The position numbers and the translations under genes are program-made. Under the pieces are notes generated by a model. That model saw only the letters and a program-made list of their open reading frames with translations, searched no databases and was not told where the DNA came from. Of a DNA stretch of 64,000 nt, positions 27,890 through 35,712 are shown in pieces. Position 1 is the first letter of the stretch; every line of letters begins with the position of its first letter. The DNA is from Nitrobacter sp. NHB1. Lineage in GTDB: Bacteria; Pseudomonadota; Alphaproteobacteria; Rhizobiales; Xanthobacteraceae. The DNA lies in contig NZ_JBAMDA010000004.1 in NCBI RefSeq assembly GCF_036964665.1, forward strand, positions 144,921 through 208,920, written 5' to 3'.

Positions 27890-28267
27890 ATGGCCACCGA
27901 AGCGAGAGAGACAAGCACACTGATAGGCAGCGACAAGGTCGCGGGCACCGCGGTGTACGGCCCCGACGACCAGGAGATCGGAACGATCGAGCGCGTTATG
28001 ATCGAGAAGACGAGCGGGCGCGTGTCATACGCCGTCTTGGGATTCGGCGGATTCCTCGGAATCGGCAATGACCACTATCCCCTTCCGTGGAACGCCTTAA
28101 AATACGATACTCGCGTCGGCGGCTACCGCACTGGCATCACCGCCGACCAGCTCAACGGCGCGCCGAAGTATGCCTCCGAGAGCAGCTGGGACTGGGAGGA
28201 GCCCGGGCGCTCCAAGTCGGTCGACGACTACTACGGTTCCCGCATTACCCATTCGGCCCTCGAATAG
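27890..28267 (+). CDS. PRC-barrel domain protein, paralogue
   Basis: 125 residues. ATG at 27890 behind AAGGAGC. LIGSDKVAGTAVYGPDDQEI, IGTIERVMIEKTSGRVSYAV and FGGFLGIGNDHYPLPWNAL are nearly identical to the protein at 21626-21976. The C-terminus is a little longer. Cytosolic, probably stress-related. The two copies lie 6 kb apart among different debris, suggesting segmental duplication or separate acquisition. Confidence 0.88.
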   Translation: MATEARETSTLIGSDKVAGTAVYGPDDQEIGTIERVMIEKTSGRVSYAVLGFGGFLGIGNDHYPLPWNALKYDTRVGGYRTGITADQLNGAPKYASESSWDWEEPGRSKSVDDYYGSRITHSALE

Positions 28268-28454
28268 GATCGAACAACGTAGGCTGCGCGTAGACCGAGT
28301 CTCGCAGCACGGCCCTGCAGTCTTCCCCGTTCCTGCGGGGCCGTACATACTCGCAGCCCGCAAACTTGCTTCCCAATATTGGGACCCCTTTCTTTCGAAT
28401 AGTCATGTAGCGCAAAGTGATGCACACGGCAGAGTGGAATCAGATGCAGTTTGG

Positions 28455-28565
28455 CGTGTCAACGGCGGACTCATTTTGGGCCTACTACTAGCCGCCGAGA
28501 TTACGGCGCGGACTAGGCGCGATCCGGGCGAGGTGTTTGAAAGCCTACAGGCGCTCTGGCGGCTT
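28455..28565 (+). pseudogene. pgm: Phosphoglucomutase fragment
   Basis: The frame reads GGLILGLLLAAEITARTRRD then PGEVFESLQ, which matches the region of alpha-phosphoglucomutase around DGxxxALLAAEITARTGRDP. Only about 35 codons survive. It belongs with other glucan-metabolism scraps at 47.8-48.3 kb. The remaining DNA of 28268-28685 shows nothing recognised. Confidence 0.58.
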
Positions 28566-28685
28566 AAGGCTGCCTCCAAACACTACTTTGGCAGACTTTG
28601 GGTCTATTCGAGAGGCTTACGTGTCGGATGGTCGGTCACCGGCTTCCAGATGCGAAGGCGATCGTGACGTTCGATCTGCGGCTCC

Positions 28686-31325
28686 TCACCACGCGTAGCG
28701 GACGATGCCCTTGCCGGCGTAGGATTGTGTGACGTTGGAGAGCTCGCCCTCGAAGGTGGCGGCCATTGACCAGTTGTTGATCCATTTCATCTCGGCCGCG
28801 CCGGTGACGAGCGCTGCGTCGGAGGCCATAGCTGTGCCGTTCACGACGAAGCTGGCGCCAGGCAAGGTCTGGAATGTCACGGCGACGGTGCGATCCGGAT
28901 TGAAATCGTGCGCCCATGCAAGACGTCCGCGCAGGGTCAGGATCGCGTCCTGCACCGCGTAGGATTTGTCGGTGCGGACACCGAGTTCGCTGCGGGGATC
29001 CGTCACGCTCTTGGCGTTATAGGCCTGCGCAAACGTGTTGGCGCCGGACAGAATGCTTTCGGCGTAAGCCGGCAGATCGAAGGTGGTGAACTGGCCGGCC
29101 GCATAAGGCGTGATCCCGACGCCGCCCATCGCCGGGCTGACCACGCGATAGCCGCCTTCGGCACGGCCCGACCATGCGTTGGCGCTGAAGCGCGCCTGCA
29201 ATCGGTCGGAGCCGGCGATCGTCACGATGCGGTTGGTGGTGATGTCCTGCCAGCCGTAAGCGAGCGCTCCGGAGAGATAGGCGGCGCCGGTGTTGTGGCG
29301 AATGAAGGCGCCGGCCTGGAACAGGTCGGAGTGTCCGCTGCCCCGCCCGTTGGCGACATTGAAGTTGGTGCCGCCGCCCGCCATTGCGAAGCCGGCGGTC
29401 GTGGACAGAGAGATGAGGTAGTCGGCGCCGACCGCGACGCCGGCGACACTTGAGGTCGTCGTACTGGAGCCGAGCGATGCATTGCCGTCGGTGCTCTGCG
29501 AGCCGCCGTAGCCTGCGGCCCACACGCTCCAGCGCGGGTTGAGGGGATAGGCCATTGCAGGCGCCTTGCGATAGATCGCGGCATAGGCCGGGGCCGCACC
29601 GTTTTCGGTTGCGCCATTGCCGCGGCCGGCGACGAAGGGATCGCTCAAGATCCCCAGGAACAGGTTCATTGCATTGAAGGTTGCCTGCTGCGAGCCGATC
29701 GCCACTTCACCAGAGACCTGCGTCAGGCCTGCTGGCGTCAGCGTACCGAACACCAGCGGAATGCCGCCGGCGGTGTTGAAGGAATTGGTCAGCGCATTGG
29801 CGACATTGCGCTGGTTGGGGCTGGTAAAGGCCCTCGCCGGCTGCGGAATAAAGTTCAGCGTCAGGTTGAGATAGGCATGGGTCGGGTCGTAACTCAGGCT
29901 GGTCGTGAAGTTCGCTGGCAGGTTGGTGTTGGCCAGCGAGCCGAACGTGCCGCTGACGTTGCCTGCCGTGAGGATGGTATATTGCTTCGAGATATAACTG
30001 CCGTTGGCATAGACCGCGCTGACGGTGGCGTCACTGAGCGTCGCTGCACCCGTGACATTGGCGGATGACGCGGTGGCGGGGTTGAGCATCACCACATACA
30101 TCGCGCCCGCGTGCAGTGCCAGTCTGCCGAGACTCATCGAGGAGCCCGGCGTGCCGTCGCCCGGCGCTAGCGTACCGCCGCTGTTGATGCCGACGCTGCC
30201 GACGCTGCCGGTGCCCGCAAGCACCGCACCGGTGCTGACGCTGACCGGGCTTGACGCCGCCAGCGAGCCGGTGACGTTGAGCGTGCCGGCATCGACCGTG
30301 GTGGCCCCGGTATAGATGTTGGCGCCGGCGAGTGTCAGCGTCCCCGTCCCCACCTTGACCAGCGAGCCGCCGAAGGCGCCAGCTAAACCACAACTCAAGC
30401 CTGACGGTCCGCAGTCGCTGATGATGCCGCTGACGATGGTGCTCAGATTGTTGCCACCGACCGTGAGTTGATTGGCGCCGAGATAGAATTCCCCGTTGCC
30501 GGCGATCGAGCCGGCGGAGAGTTGCCCGTTGTTGAGCGGTCCGCTCGACTCCGAGAAGTCGATCCGCGCAATGGCGGCGCCGTTGGTGATGCTGGCGTTG
30601 CCAGCCGTGCTGGTGTTGTAGAACTGAAGGGTACCATTATTAATAATGCTGGCGCTGCCGGCCGTGCTGCTGTCGTAGAACTCCAGGATGCTGTTATTTG
30701 TGACGCTGGCGCTGCCGGCCGTGCCGAGCGTCGCAAATTGCAGAGAACTGTTGTTTGTGATGCTGGCGTTGTCGGCCGTGCTGCCGCCGAAGAAGTACAG
30801 GCTGCTTTTATTGGTGATATTGGCGCTGCCGGCTCCGGTAGCGTCATAGAATACCACGCTACCATTATTCGCAATGTTGGCGTTGCCGGCCGTGCTGGTG
30901 TCGATGAACTGCAGCACACCGTTATTTGTATCAGTGATATTGGCGCTGCCGGCTGTGCTGCCATGGGAGAATTGCAGCAAATTATTGTTAGATATGCTGA
31001 CGTTGCCGCCACTGACGACGATCCCTCCACCGGTGAAGATCAGAAAATGGTCGTTAGTGAAGGAATAGTTTGAAGCGCTGGTGTTGAAGGTCCACCCGCC
31101 CAGGGCAGTGTCATTCGCGAACGTAATGGTCGTGCCGGTCGATGTGCCGAACGATGCGGTGCCGGTCGGCACAGTGGTCGGGGTCCAGTTCGCCGCGTCA
31201 TTAAAATCGCTGCCGGGCGGAGCAGCGAGCCAACTGGCATCCTGCGCCGCCGCCGGCGCCGCCCGCGTCAACGCCAAAGCGAGCCATGCCGCCAAGCCCG
31301 CCTTGTAAATTGACAGTCTGCTCAT
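28686..31325 (-). CDS. Autotransporter (type Va) with repeat passenger
   Basis: 879 residues. Signal peptide (about 1-28, ending AAPAAAQ). The passenger is a predicted beta-helix rich in Ser, Thr, Asn, Gly, with seven or eight repeats of about 20 residues centred on STAGSASITNNSxLQFYD (about 120-250), then the common GTLTLAGANIYTGATTVDAG motif of autotransporter passengers (about 330-360). The C-terminal beta-barrel occupies about residues 600-879 (RWSVWAAGYGG...; ending GIVRYAW with the expected terminal aromatic). Exports its own passenger to the cell surface; adhesion or biofilm is a common role but is inferred. Start ATG follows GGAGGAACGGGGC. Confidence 0.9.
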   Translation of the reverse strand: MSRLSIYKAGLAAWLALALTRAAPAAAQDASWLAAPPGSDFNDAANWTPTTVPTGTASFGTSTGTTITFANDTALGGWTFNTSASNYSFTNDHFLIFTGGGIVVSGGNVSISNNNLLQFSHGSTAGSANITDTNNGVLQFIDTSTAGNANIANNGSVVFYDATGAGSANITNKSSLYFFGGSTADNASITNNSSLQFATLGTAGSASVTNNSILEFYDSSTAGSASIINNGTLQFYNTSTAGNASITNGAAIARIDFSESSGPLNNGQLSAGSIAGNGEFYLGANQLTVGGNNLSTIVSGIISDCGPSGLSCGLAGAFGGSLVKVGTGTLTLAGANIYTGATTVDAGTLNVTGSLAASSPVSVSTGAVLAGTGSVGSVGINSGGTLAPGDGTPGSSMSLGRLALHAGAMYVVMLNPATASSANVTGAATLSDATVSAVYANGSYISKQYTILTAGNVSGTFGSLANTNLPANFTTSLSYDPTHAYLNLTLNFIPQPARAFTSPNQRNVANALTNSFNTAGGIPLVFGTLTPAGLTQVSGEVAIGSQQATFNAMNLFLGILSDPFVAGRGNGATENGAAPAYAAIYRKAPAMAYPLNPRWSVWAAGYGGSQSTDGNASLGSSTTTSSVAGVAVGADYLISLSTTAGFAMAGGGTNFNVANGRGSGHSDLFQAGAFIRHNTGAAYLSGALAYGWQDITTNRIVTIAGSDRLQARFSANAWSGRAEGGYRVVSPAMGGVGITPYAAGQFTTFDLPAYAESILSGANTFAQAYNAKSVTDPRSELGVRTDKSYAVQDAILTLRGRLAWAHDFNPDRTVAVTFQTLPGASFVVNGTAMASDAALVTGAAEMKWINNWSMAATFEGELSNVTQSYAGKGIVRYAW

Positions 31326-31496
31326 GCCCCGTTCCTCCGGCTGCGTGCTGGAGGCCGCCAGCAGAGCCGTGACCGAATCGCGTAACTGACATCATATTAC
31401 CTATGGTTAATATTATCTTGTCTGCCATCCGATCGGACATCCCGCACCGCCCTCAATCAGTCAGAAGGCTTCCCGCGAATAGGATAGGGATGAAAA
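31326..31496. other. Upstream region of autotransporter
   Basis: AT-richer stretch (catcatattacctatggttaa) likely to hold the autotransporter promoter. No specific -35/-10 could be assigned with confidence. Confidence 0.3.
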
Positions 31497-31712
31497 TCAA
31501 GTACGGGCCCGAGCCAAGTCCTCTCGCGCTACGCCGAGCTGCTCAGCAGCATAAAGCGCGGCGAAAGCTCCCACCGAAGGATCTGGACGCTCAGCCGTGA
31601 CTATAATCCAGGCGGCGTCAACCTCAGCGAGCGCCGCGTGTAAATTGGCGATAGCGCGTCCGATTGCGCCATAAAGCGCGATCTCCTGTTCAGGTATAGC
31701 CTTCTTCGACAT
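31497..31712 (-). CDS. Small hypothetical protein (71 aa)
   Basis: Helical, Ala-rich product (AIGRAIANLHAALAEVDAAW; FAALYAAEQLGVAREDLA). No recognised family. Weak ribosome site. It lies just downstream of the ribbon-helix-helix gene on the same strand, with which it could form a small unit. Confidence 0.4.
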   Translation of the reverse strand: MSKKAIPEQEIALYGAIGRAIANLHAALAEVDAAWIIVTAERPDPSVGAFAALYAAEQLGVAREDLARART

Positions 31713-31775
31713 TATCGCCCGCTTCCGATCCTTCGACTGAAGTTAATAGGTGCTCACTGGCGTCGGCGGCTGTAC

Positions 31776-32006
31776 CTACAGTTCATCAGTGTGGCCCTTC
31801 GGGCCGCGCCTTAGCACACCGTAGTTGCTCGACTTGCTTCCATCAGCGGGCGTGATGCCAGCCGAGGCCAAACCCATCTTTAAGAGCTCTCGAACCGCTG
31901 CGGCCCTTGTCGGCATGCGATTCAGAAAGCGGAAGTTATCGACCACTTCCAGCTCTTCAGCCGAGAGCATGATTTGCAATCTTTCTCCCCGACCAAATTT
32001 TTTCAT
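31776..32006 (-). CDS. Ribbon-helix-helix-type DNA-binding protein (76 aa)
   Basis: CAGGAG ribosome site 6 bases before the ATG. ERLQIMLSAEELEVVDNFRF is followed by NRMPTRAAAVRELLKMGL, a beta-strand plus two helices as in Arc/CopG-type repressors of alphaproteobacteria. Likely a small transcription factor or an orphan antitoxin; no toxin gene is evident beside it. Confidence 0.65.
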   Translation of the reverse strand: MKKFGRGERLQIMLSAEELEVVDNFRFLNRMPTRAAAVRELLKMGLASAGITPADGSKSSNYGVLRRGPKGHTDEL

Positions 32007-32420
32007 GGAAGGCTCCTGAGTAAAATGAGTACTTAACTAATTCACGGTCCTTGGGGCTGGTTCCTCCATCGTCAACAAAATGCGTAAATTAGTAAATTAA
32101 TATAATAATATCAGCAAGTTACGGCTTGCCTCACTTCGCGGGTGTGTGTAGAATAGCGCGATGAGAAACACTCGCATTGACGATAAAATGCCCCCCCAAG
32201 GCCAGAAGCCGAGTCAGGATGATGACAAGGCGAGGCGCGAGAAGGCCGAAAGGTGGGCTTTCAGTCCAAGCCTACAGCCCCCGACCCAACACGGGATTGG
32301 TTTGACCGGCGCGACAAGGGCACGGGGCTAGCACAGGTCGAGTTGGTCAAGGCAAGACAGCAAAGGGGTTGAGCAATCGCGGCCCTTCAAAACCTGAAGT
32401 CCGGGGAAGTTTGGGAGGAT
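32007..32420. other. AT-rich intergenic region with a broken small ORF
   Basis: 32085-32115 is notably AT-rich (attagtaaattaatataata), a plausible promoter. A 56-codon frame starts at 32161 (MRNTRIDDKMPPQGQKP...). A different frame downstream reads PTRDWFDRRDKGTGLAQVEL, so one small gene may have been frameshifted here. Confidence 0.3.
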
Positions 32421-32422
32421 GA

Positions 32423-32566
32423 ACCCGCCTTGGGATAATGCGGCTCGATCAAAGCTTCGAGCGCGACCCAAGGCACCACGCCTGCCATCTCAGCCAAAAA
32501 CACATCTCGCTTCGTGCGCTTCTTCTTGGCCGCATAATCGAGCGACGCGAAACTCAGCTGGCCCAT
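32423..32566 (-). mobile_element. IS5-family transposase N-terminal fragment
   Basis: Reads MGQLSFASLDYAAKKKRTKR then EALIEPHYPKAG, the standard beginning of IS5-group transposases. Cut after about 48 codons. Confidence 0.75.
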
Positions 32567-32614
32567 CCGAGCGCCTCCCCGAATCAATGATCGAAGAGTG
32601 CCATAGTCGCCAAG

Positions 32615-33114
32615 TTGTGCAGAGCTTCCCTAGCTATGCTGGAAGCTTGGCGTGGCATTCGCGTCCGCGCCGCCGAACTCGGACGCCAATTGGTGCGGGA
32701 CGCCCGCCAGAGTCAGGCTTGCCGCGTCCTCATGTCGATTCCCGGTATCGGTGCGATCACCGCAACCTCCTTTACCACAGCTATTGAGGAGCCCGACAAC
32801 TTCGGGAAATCCCGATCTGTTGGCGCGTGGATCGGCCTAACAACGCGCCGCTACCAATCCGGAGAAGTCGATTATGACGGCCATATATCCCGACGTGGCG
32901 ACCGCCATTTGCGCGGGCTTCTCTACGAAGCGGCGGCGGTCATTCTGACGCGTAGCTCAACCGACAGCACTCTGCGCACGTGAGGTCGGCAGCTCCGGCA
33001 GAGGATCGGCTTCAAAAGAGCTGCCGTGGCTGTGGCGCGCAAACTGGCGGTGATAATGCATACGATGCTTAAGACCGGCGAGTTGTTTAATCCGAATGCC
33101 GGAGCCGCCGCATA
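32615..33114 (+). pseudogene. IS110 transposase C-terminal fragment, frameshifted
   Basis: SIPGIGAITATSFTTAIEEP, SVGAWIGLTTRRYQSGEVDY and RRGDRHLRGLLYEAAAVIL form a Transposase_20 domain. A premature stop at about 32982 is followed in another frame by VAVARKLAVIMHTM...NPNAGAAA, the normal C-terminus. The catalytic N-terminal half is absent. Confidence 0.8.
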
Positions 33115-33189
33115 AGTCCGGATAGCGTTCAGAACCTGAACGCCTAAGGTGTCCATGCCGAGACGTGAGCCGAGCCATTCCGCTGATGG

Positions 33190-33474
33190 GGTTGCACTGC
33201 TGACTCAGCAAAGATGAAGGTGACGCCGCACGTGGCGCAGAACACGAGCGGCCGAAGCTCGGCGATCGACGGACGCACGACGCGGCACAGCGGCTATGCC
33301 GTCAGCCAGCGCATCCGCAAGCGCATTGAGGAAGCGTTCGGCTGGATTAAGACGGTCGCCCGCCAGGACAAGACCCGCTTCCGCGGCCGCGACCGCGTCG
33401 GATGGGCCTTCACCTTCGCAGCCGCCGCTTACAATCTGGTGCGACTGCCGAAGCTCATGGCGGTGCCAGCATGA
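33190..33474 (+). mobile_element. IS5-family transposase C-terminal fragment
   Basis: MKVTPHVAQNTSGRSSAIDG, RIRKRIEEAFGWIKTVA and YNLVRLPKLMAVPA are the C-terminal catalytic region (with the final Glu in the EEAFGW motif) and tail of an IS5-group transposase. No N-terminal part adjoins it. Confidence 0.82.
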
Positions 33475-33710
33475 CCGCGCCGTCCCACCGCCACGCCAAA
33501 CTGCTCGACGCCGCTCGATCCAGATCACATTCGCCTATCACAACGGCGATCAATCCACCCCCTAAAGCCAGACCGGACACTTCTTCAACAGCCTGCTCTC
33601 GCGGTCCCTGCTCCATCGCCGCAGAAATACCGCGCACCTGACGACCGTGGAGGTAAGGTCGGTCGCCAGGCTAGAGAACACAATTTGGATAATTGCGTTC
33701 CTTTGGGCAC

Positions 33711-34133
33711 TTAATACTTGAACTGCGGCATCGCCTTCAGCTGGTCCTTGGTGGCGTTGACCGTCCCGCGGTCAGGATACCATTGCTTCGAATCCGAACT
33801 CGTCGAACCGGTTGTTGTGGTTCCAGCTTTGTTCGCGAACTTGATCTGATTCATCTTCATCATAACATCATGCTCACCCATGCCGAGAAAGCCGCCGACA
33901 CTGACTACGACACCGCCCACCTTGCCCGAGCCGTCGATGATCACATCATCAATTTCACCAATCTTATCGTTTTGCTCGTTATAGATATTTACACCAACGA
34001 GCTTGGATGCTCTCCACTGGCCGGCTGCGGAGACAGGGGCCACGGCGGCTGAAGGGGTAGATGCAGTATTTTGAGCCATTGCGACTGGCGTCGCGAGGGC
34101 GCAAGCTAGCAGAACTGCCGGGATCGATCGCAT
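33711..34133 (-). CDS. Exported PRC-barrel domain protein
   Basis: 140 residues. Signal peptide about 1-20 (MRSIPAVLLACALATPVAMA). Mature PRC-barrel: WRASKLVGVNIYNEQNDKIG, GEIDDVIIDGSGKVGGVVVS, GGFLGMGEHDVMMKMNQIKF. The Gly/Thr/Ser linker and a tail NATKDQLKAMPQFKY complete a layout common in rhizobial periplasmic PRC proteins. AAGGAGA ribosome site upstream. Role unknown; distinct from the two cytosolic PRC proteins in this window. Confidence 0.85.
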   Translation of the reverse strand: MRSIPAVLLACALATPVAMAQNTASTPSAAVAPVSAAGQWRASKLVGVNIYNEQNDKIGEIDDVIIDGSGKVGGVVVSVGGFLGMGEHDVMMKMNQIKFANKAGTTTTGSTSSDSKQWYPDRGTVNATKDQLKAMPQFKY

Positions 34134-34586
34134 TGTAGTCTCCTTGGTTCGTGGTCTCGATCAACCAAGATGAGTTGCGATAGTTCCTTGCCGGAACTAA
34201 AAAGCCCATGTGGTGCCTACACGAAACTTCGATGGCGGTGACGCGTAGATATTTTTGACATGCGTCATTGGATCAGCAGCCAGAACTGAGGATGACCTCG
34301 CTAAGGAGAATGCATCAATGAGTTGGTTCCGCCATTTCGCCATCCGATTCCTATGTCGTATGGGATTTAAAGCGGGATAGTGAGCTCGCACCGGAACTTT
34401 CGCTTGGCGGCCCGGTTATGATCTGTATCAATCTACCGGCCATCCGATCATGCATCATCAACTGCCAAGCAACGATCACGGCCAAGGGACGTTCGGGTTC
34501 GTCCTGGAGGCCGGTGACGAGACAACGTCTTGCCTACAAGCGTTTGTTCGCTCCGAATCGGTCCTCGCCCTGATAAGGCCACAGCA
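34134..34586. other. Intergenic region, nothing recognised
   Basis: About 450 bp between divergent genes. No coding signal, repeat or RNA gene was seen. It may contain promoters for both neighbours. Confidence 0.35.
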
Positions 34587-34964
34587 ATGAGCGGGGTAGC
34601 AGTCGGTCATAGAGTCTGGGCAATTGCAGAGGGTTATATTCCCGGCCAGAGCGTCAGCAGCGATCGCGCGCTTGTATCGCATGAGACCGCTTGCATTCTC
34701 AATGCATCCGACGAAGATGCTGAAATCTCGACCACGTTATTCTTCACGGATCGGGAGCCATGCGGCCCATACCGGACGAAAGTTGGCGCGCGCCGCACAC
34801 TGCATCTGCGGTTCGACGATTTGGTGGATTCGGAACCGGTACCGCGTGACACAAGCTACGCGTCGGTGATAGAATCGACGGTGCCAATAGTTGTACAGCA
34901 TACCAGACTTGACTCCAGAAATCCGAATACCGCGCTGCTCTCGACAGTGGCGTTTGCTGCGTGA
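34587..34964 (+). CDS. Sensory rhodopsin transducer-like (ASRT) family protein
   Basis: 125 residues. The family pattern of the soluble Anabaena sensory rhodopsin transducer is clear: RVWAIAEGYIPGQS, HETACILNASDEDAEISTTL, FFTDREPCGPYRTKVGARRT, LRFDDLVDSEPVPRDTSYAS, ESTVPIVVQHTRLDSR, ALLSTVAFAA. The founding member forms a beta-sandwich tetramer. Family members exist far from any rhodopsin, and some are thought to bind small molecules or DNA. No rhodopsin gene is in the window. It lies 91 bp upstream of actA on the same strand. The ATG at 34587 is chosen because the homologous region begins there. Confidence 0.85.
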   Translation: MSGVAVGHRVWAIAEGYIPGQSVSSDRALVSHETACILNASDEDAEISTTLFFTDREPCGPYRTKVGARRTLHLRFDDLVDSEPVPRDTSYASVIESTVPIVVQHTRLDSRNPNTALLSTVAFAA

Positions 34965-34998
34965 CCGAAGTCGAAGGATCGCTGAAACCGGTTCTCGA

Positions 34999-35012
34999 TC
35001 GACCGTGATCAA
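34999..35012. promoter_or_regulatory. Possible FNR/FixK-type half-perfect site
   Basis: The sequence tcgaccgtgatcaa has a perfect right half-site (ATCAA) and a three-of-five left half of the TTGAT-N4-ATCAA box. It lies 44 bp before the actA start codon. Oxygen-responsive control of a terminal oxidase operon would make sense, but a site this degenerate may be chance. Confidence 0.25.
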
Positions 35013-35055
35013 ACTCAGACCAGTCAGGCAGGTCCCCGCGGCGAGGGCAGTGTAA

Positions 35056-35712
35056 GTGGCGCAGATTTTTCGTCCGGTAGCGAACACGGTCGCGTTGCTG
35101 GTCATTGCATCGCTTGGCGCGGTCCCCGTTCTGGCCGCAGGCCTTGGTTATTCGCTGATGACATCAGCCTATGTCACGAGCCAGTCGGTTACCCGGGAGC
35201 AGCCGGTGCCATTCAGTCACGCCCACCATGTCGGCGGCTTGGGACTCGATTGCCGTTATTGCCACACGTCGGTGACGACCGCGCGCTTTGCGGGCATTCC
35301 TCCCACCGAAACTTGCATGACATGTCATTCGCAGCTCTGGACCAACGCGGCGATGCTGGCGCCGGTCCGCGAAAGTCTGGCCGCCAACAAGCCGATTCGC
35401 TGGCAGCGGGTCCATGTCCTCCCCGACTACGTCTATTTCGACCACAGCATTCACATCGCGAAGGGCGTCGGTTGTTCTTCCTGTCACGGCGCAGTCGACC
35501 GGATGCCTCTGATGCGGCAGGCGGCACCGCTCACCATGGGCTGGTGCCTCGACTGCCATCGCCATCCCGAAACTGCGATTCGTCCCCGCGACAAGGTCTT
35601 CGACATGAAGTGGACGCCGCCAAAAAACCAGATCGCGGAAGGGCGTCGCCTCATGAGCGAATATCATATCGATACGGCACACCTCACGGATTGTTCAAAG
35701 TGTCACCGATGA
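35056..35712 (+). CDS. actA: Alternative complex III subunit ActA, pentaheme cytochrome c
   Basis: 218 residues, GTG start. An N-terminal membrane anchor/signal (about 10-30) is followed by five CxxCH heme-binding motifs: Cys66-His70 (CRYCH), Cys87-His91 (CMTCH), Cys140-His144 (CSSCH), Cys164-His168 (CLDCH) and Cys213-His217 (CSKCH). This is the ActA signature. In alternative complex III (ACIII), a quinol:cytochrome c oxidoreductase unrelated to bc1, ActA carries electrons on the periplasmic side. It opens a 12-gene run and overlaps actB by 4 bp (ATGA). Confidence 0.93.
   Translation: MAQIFRPVANTVALLVIASLGAVPVLAAGLGYSLMTSAYVTSQSVTREQPVPFSHAHHVGGLGLDCRYCHTSVTTARFAGIPPTETCMTCHSQLWTNAAMLAPVRESLAANKPIRWQRVHVLPDYVYFDHSIHIAKGVGCSSCHGAVDRMPLMRQAAPLTMGWCLDCHRHPETAIRPRDKVFDMKWTPPKNQIAEGRRLMSEYHIDTAHLTDCSKCHR

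Noticed and set aside
34134..34586. Possible regulatory RNA or tRNA attachment site between the PRC-barrel and ASRT genes
   Set aside because: No cloverleaf, conserved tRNA arms or strong hairpin with T-run could be seen.
35250..35708. N-terminal extension of the ActB frame overlapping actA
   Set aside because: The ATG at 35709 lies in a 4-bp overlap with the actA stop and is followed by a twin-arginine-like leader. The extension only reads actA in another frame.
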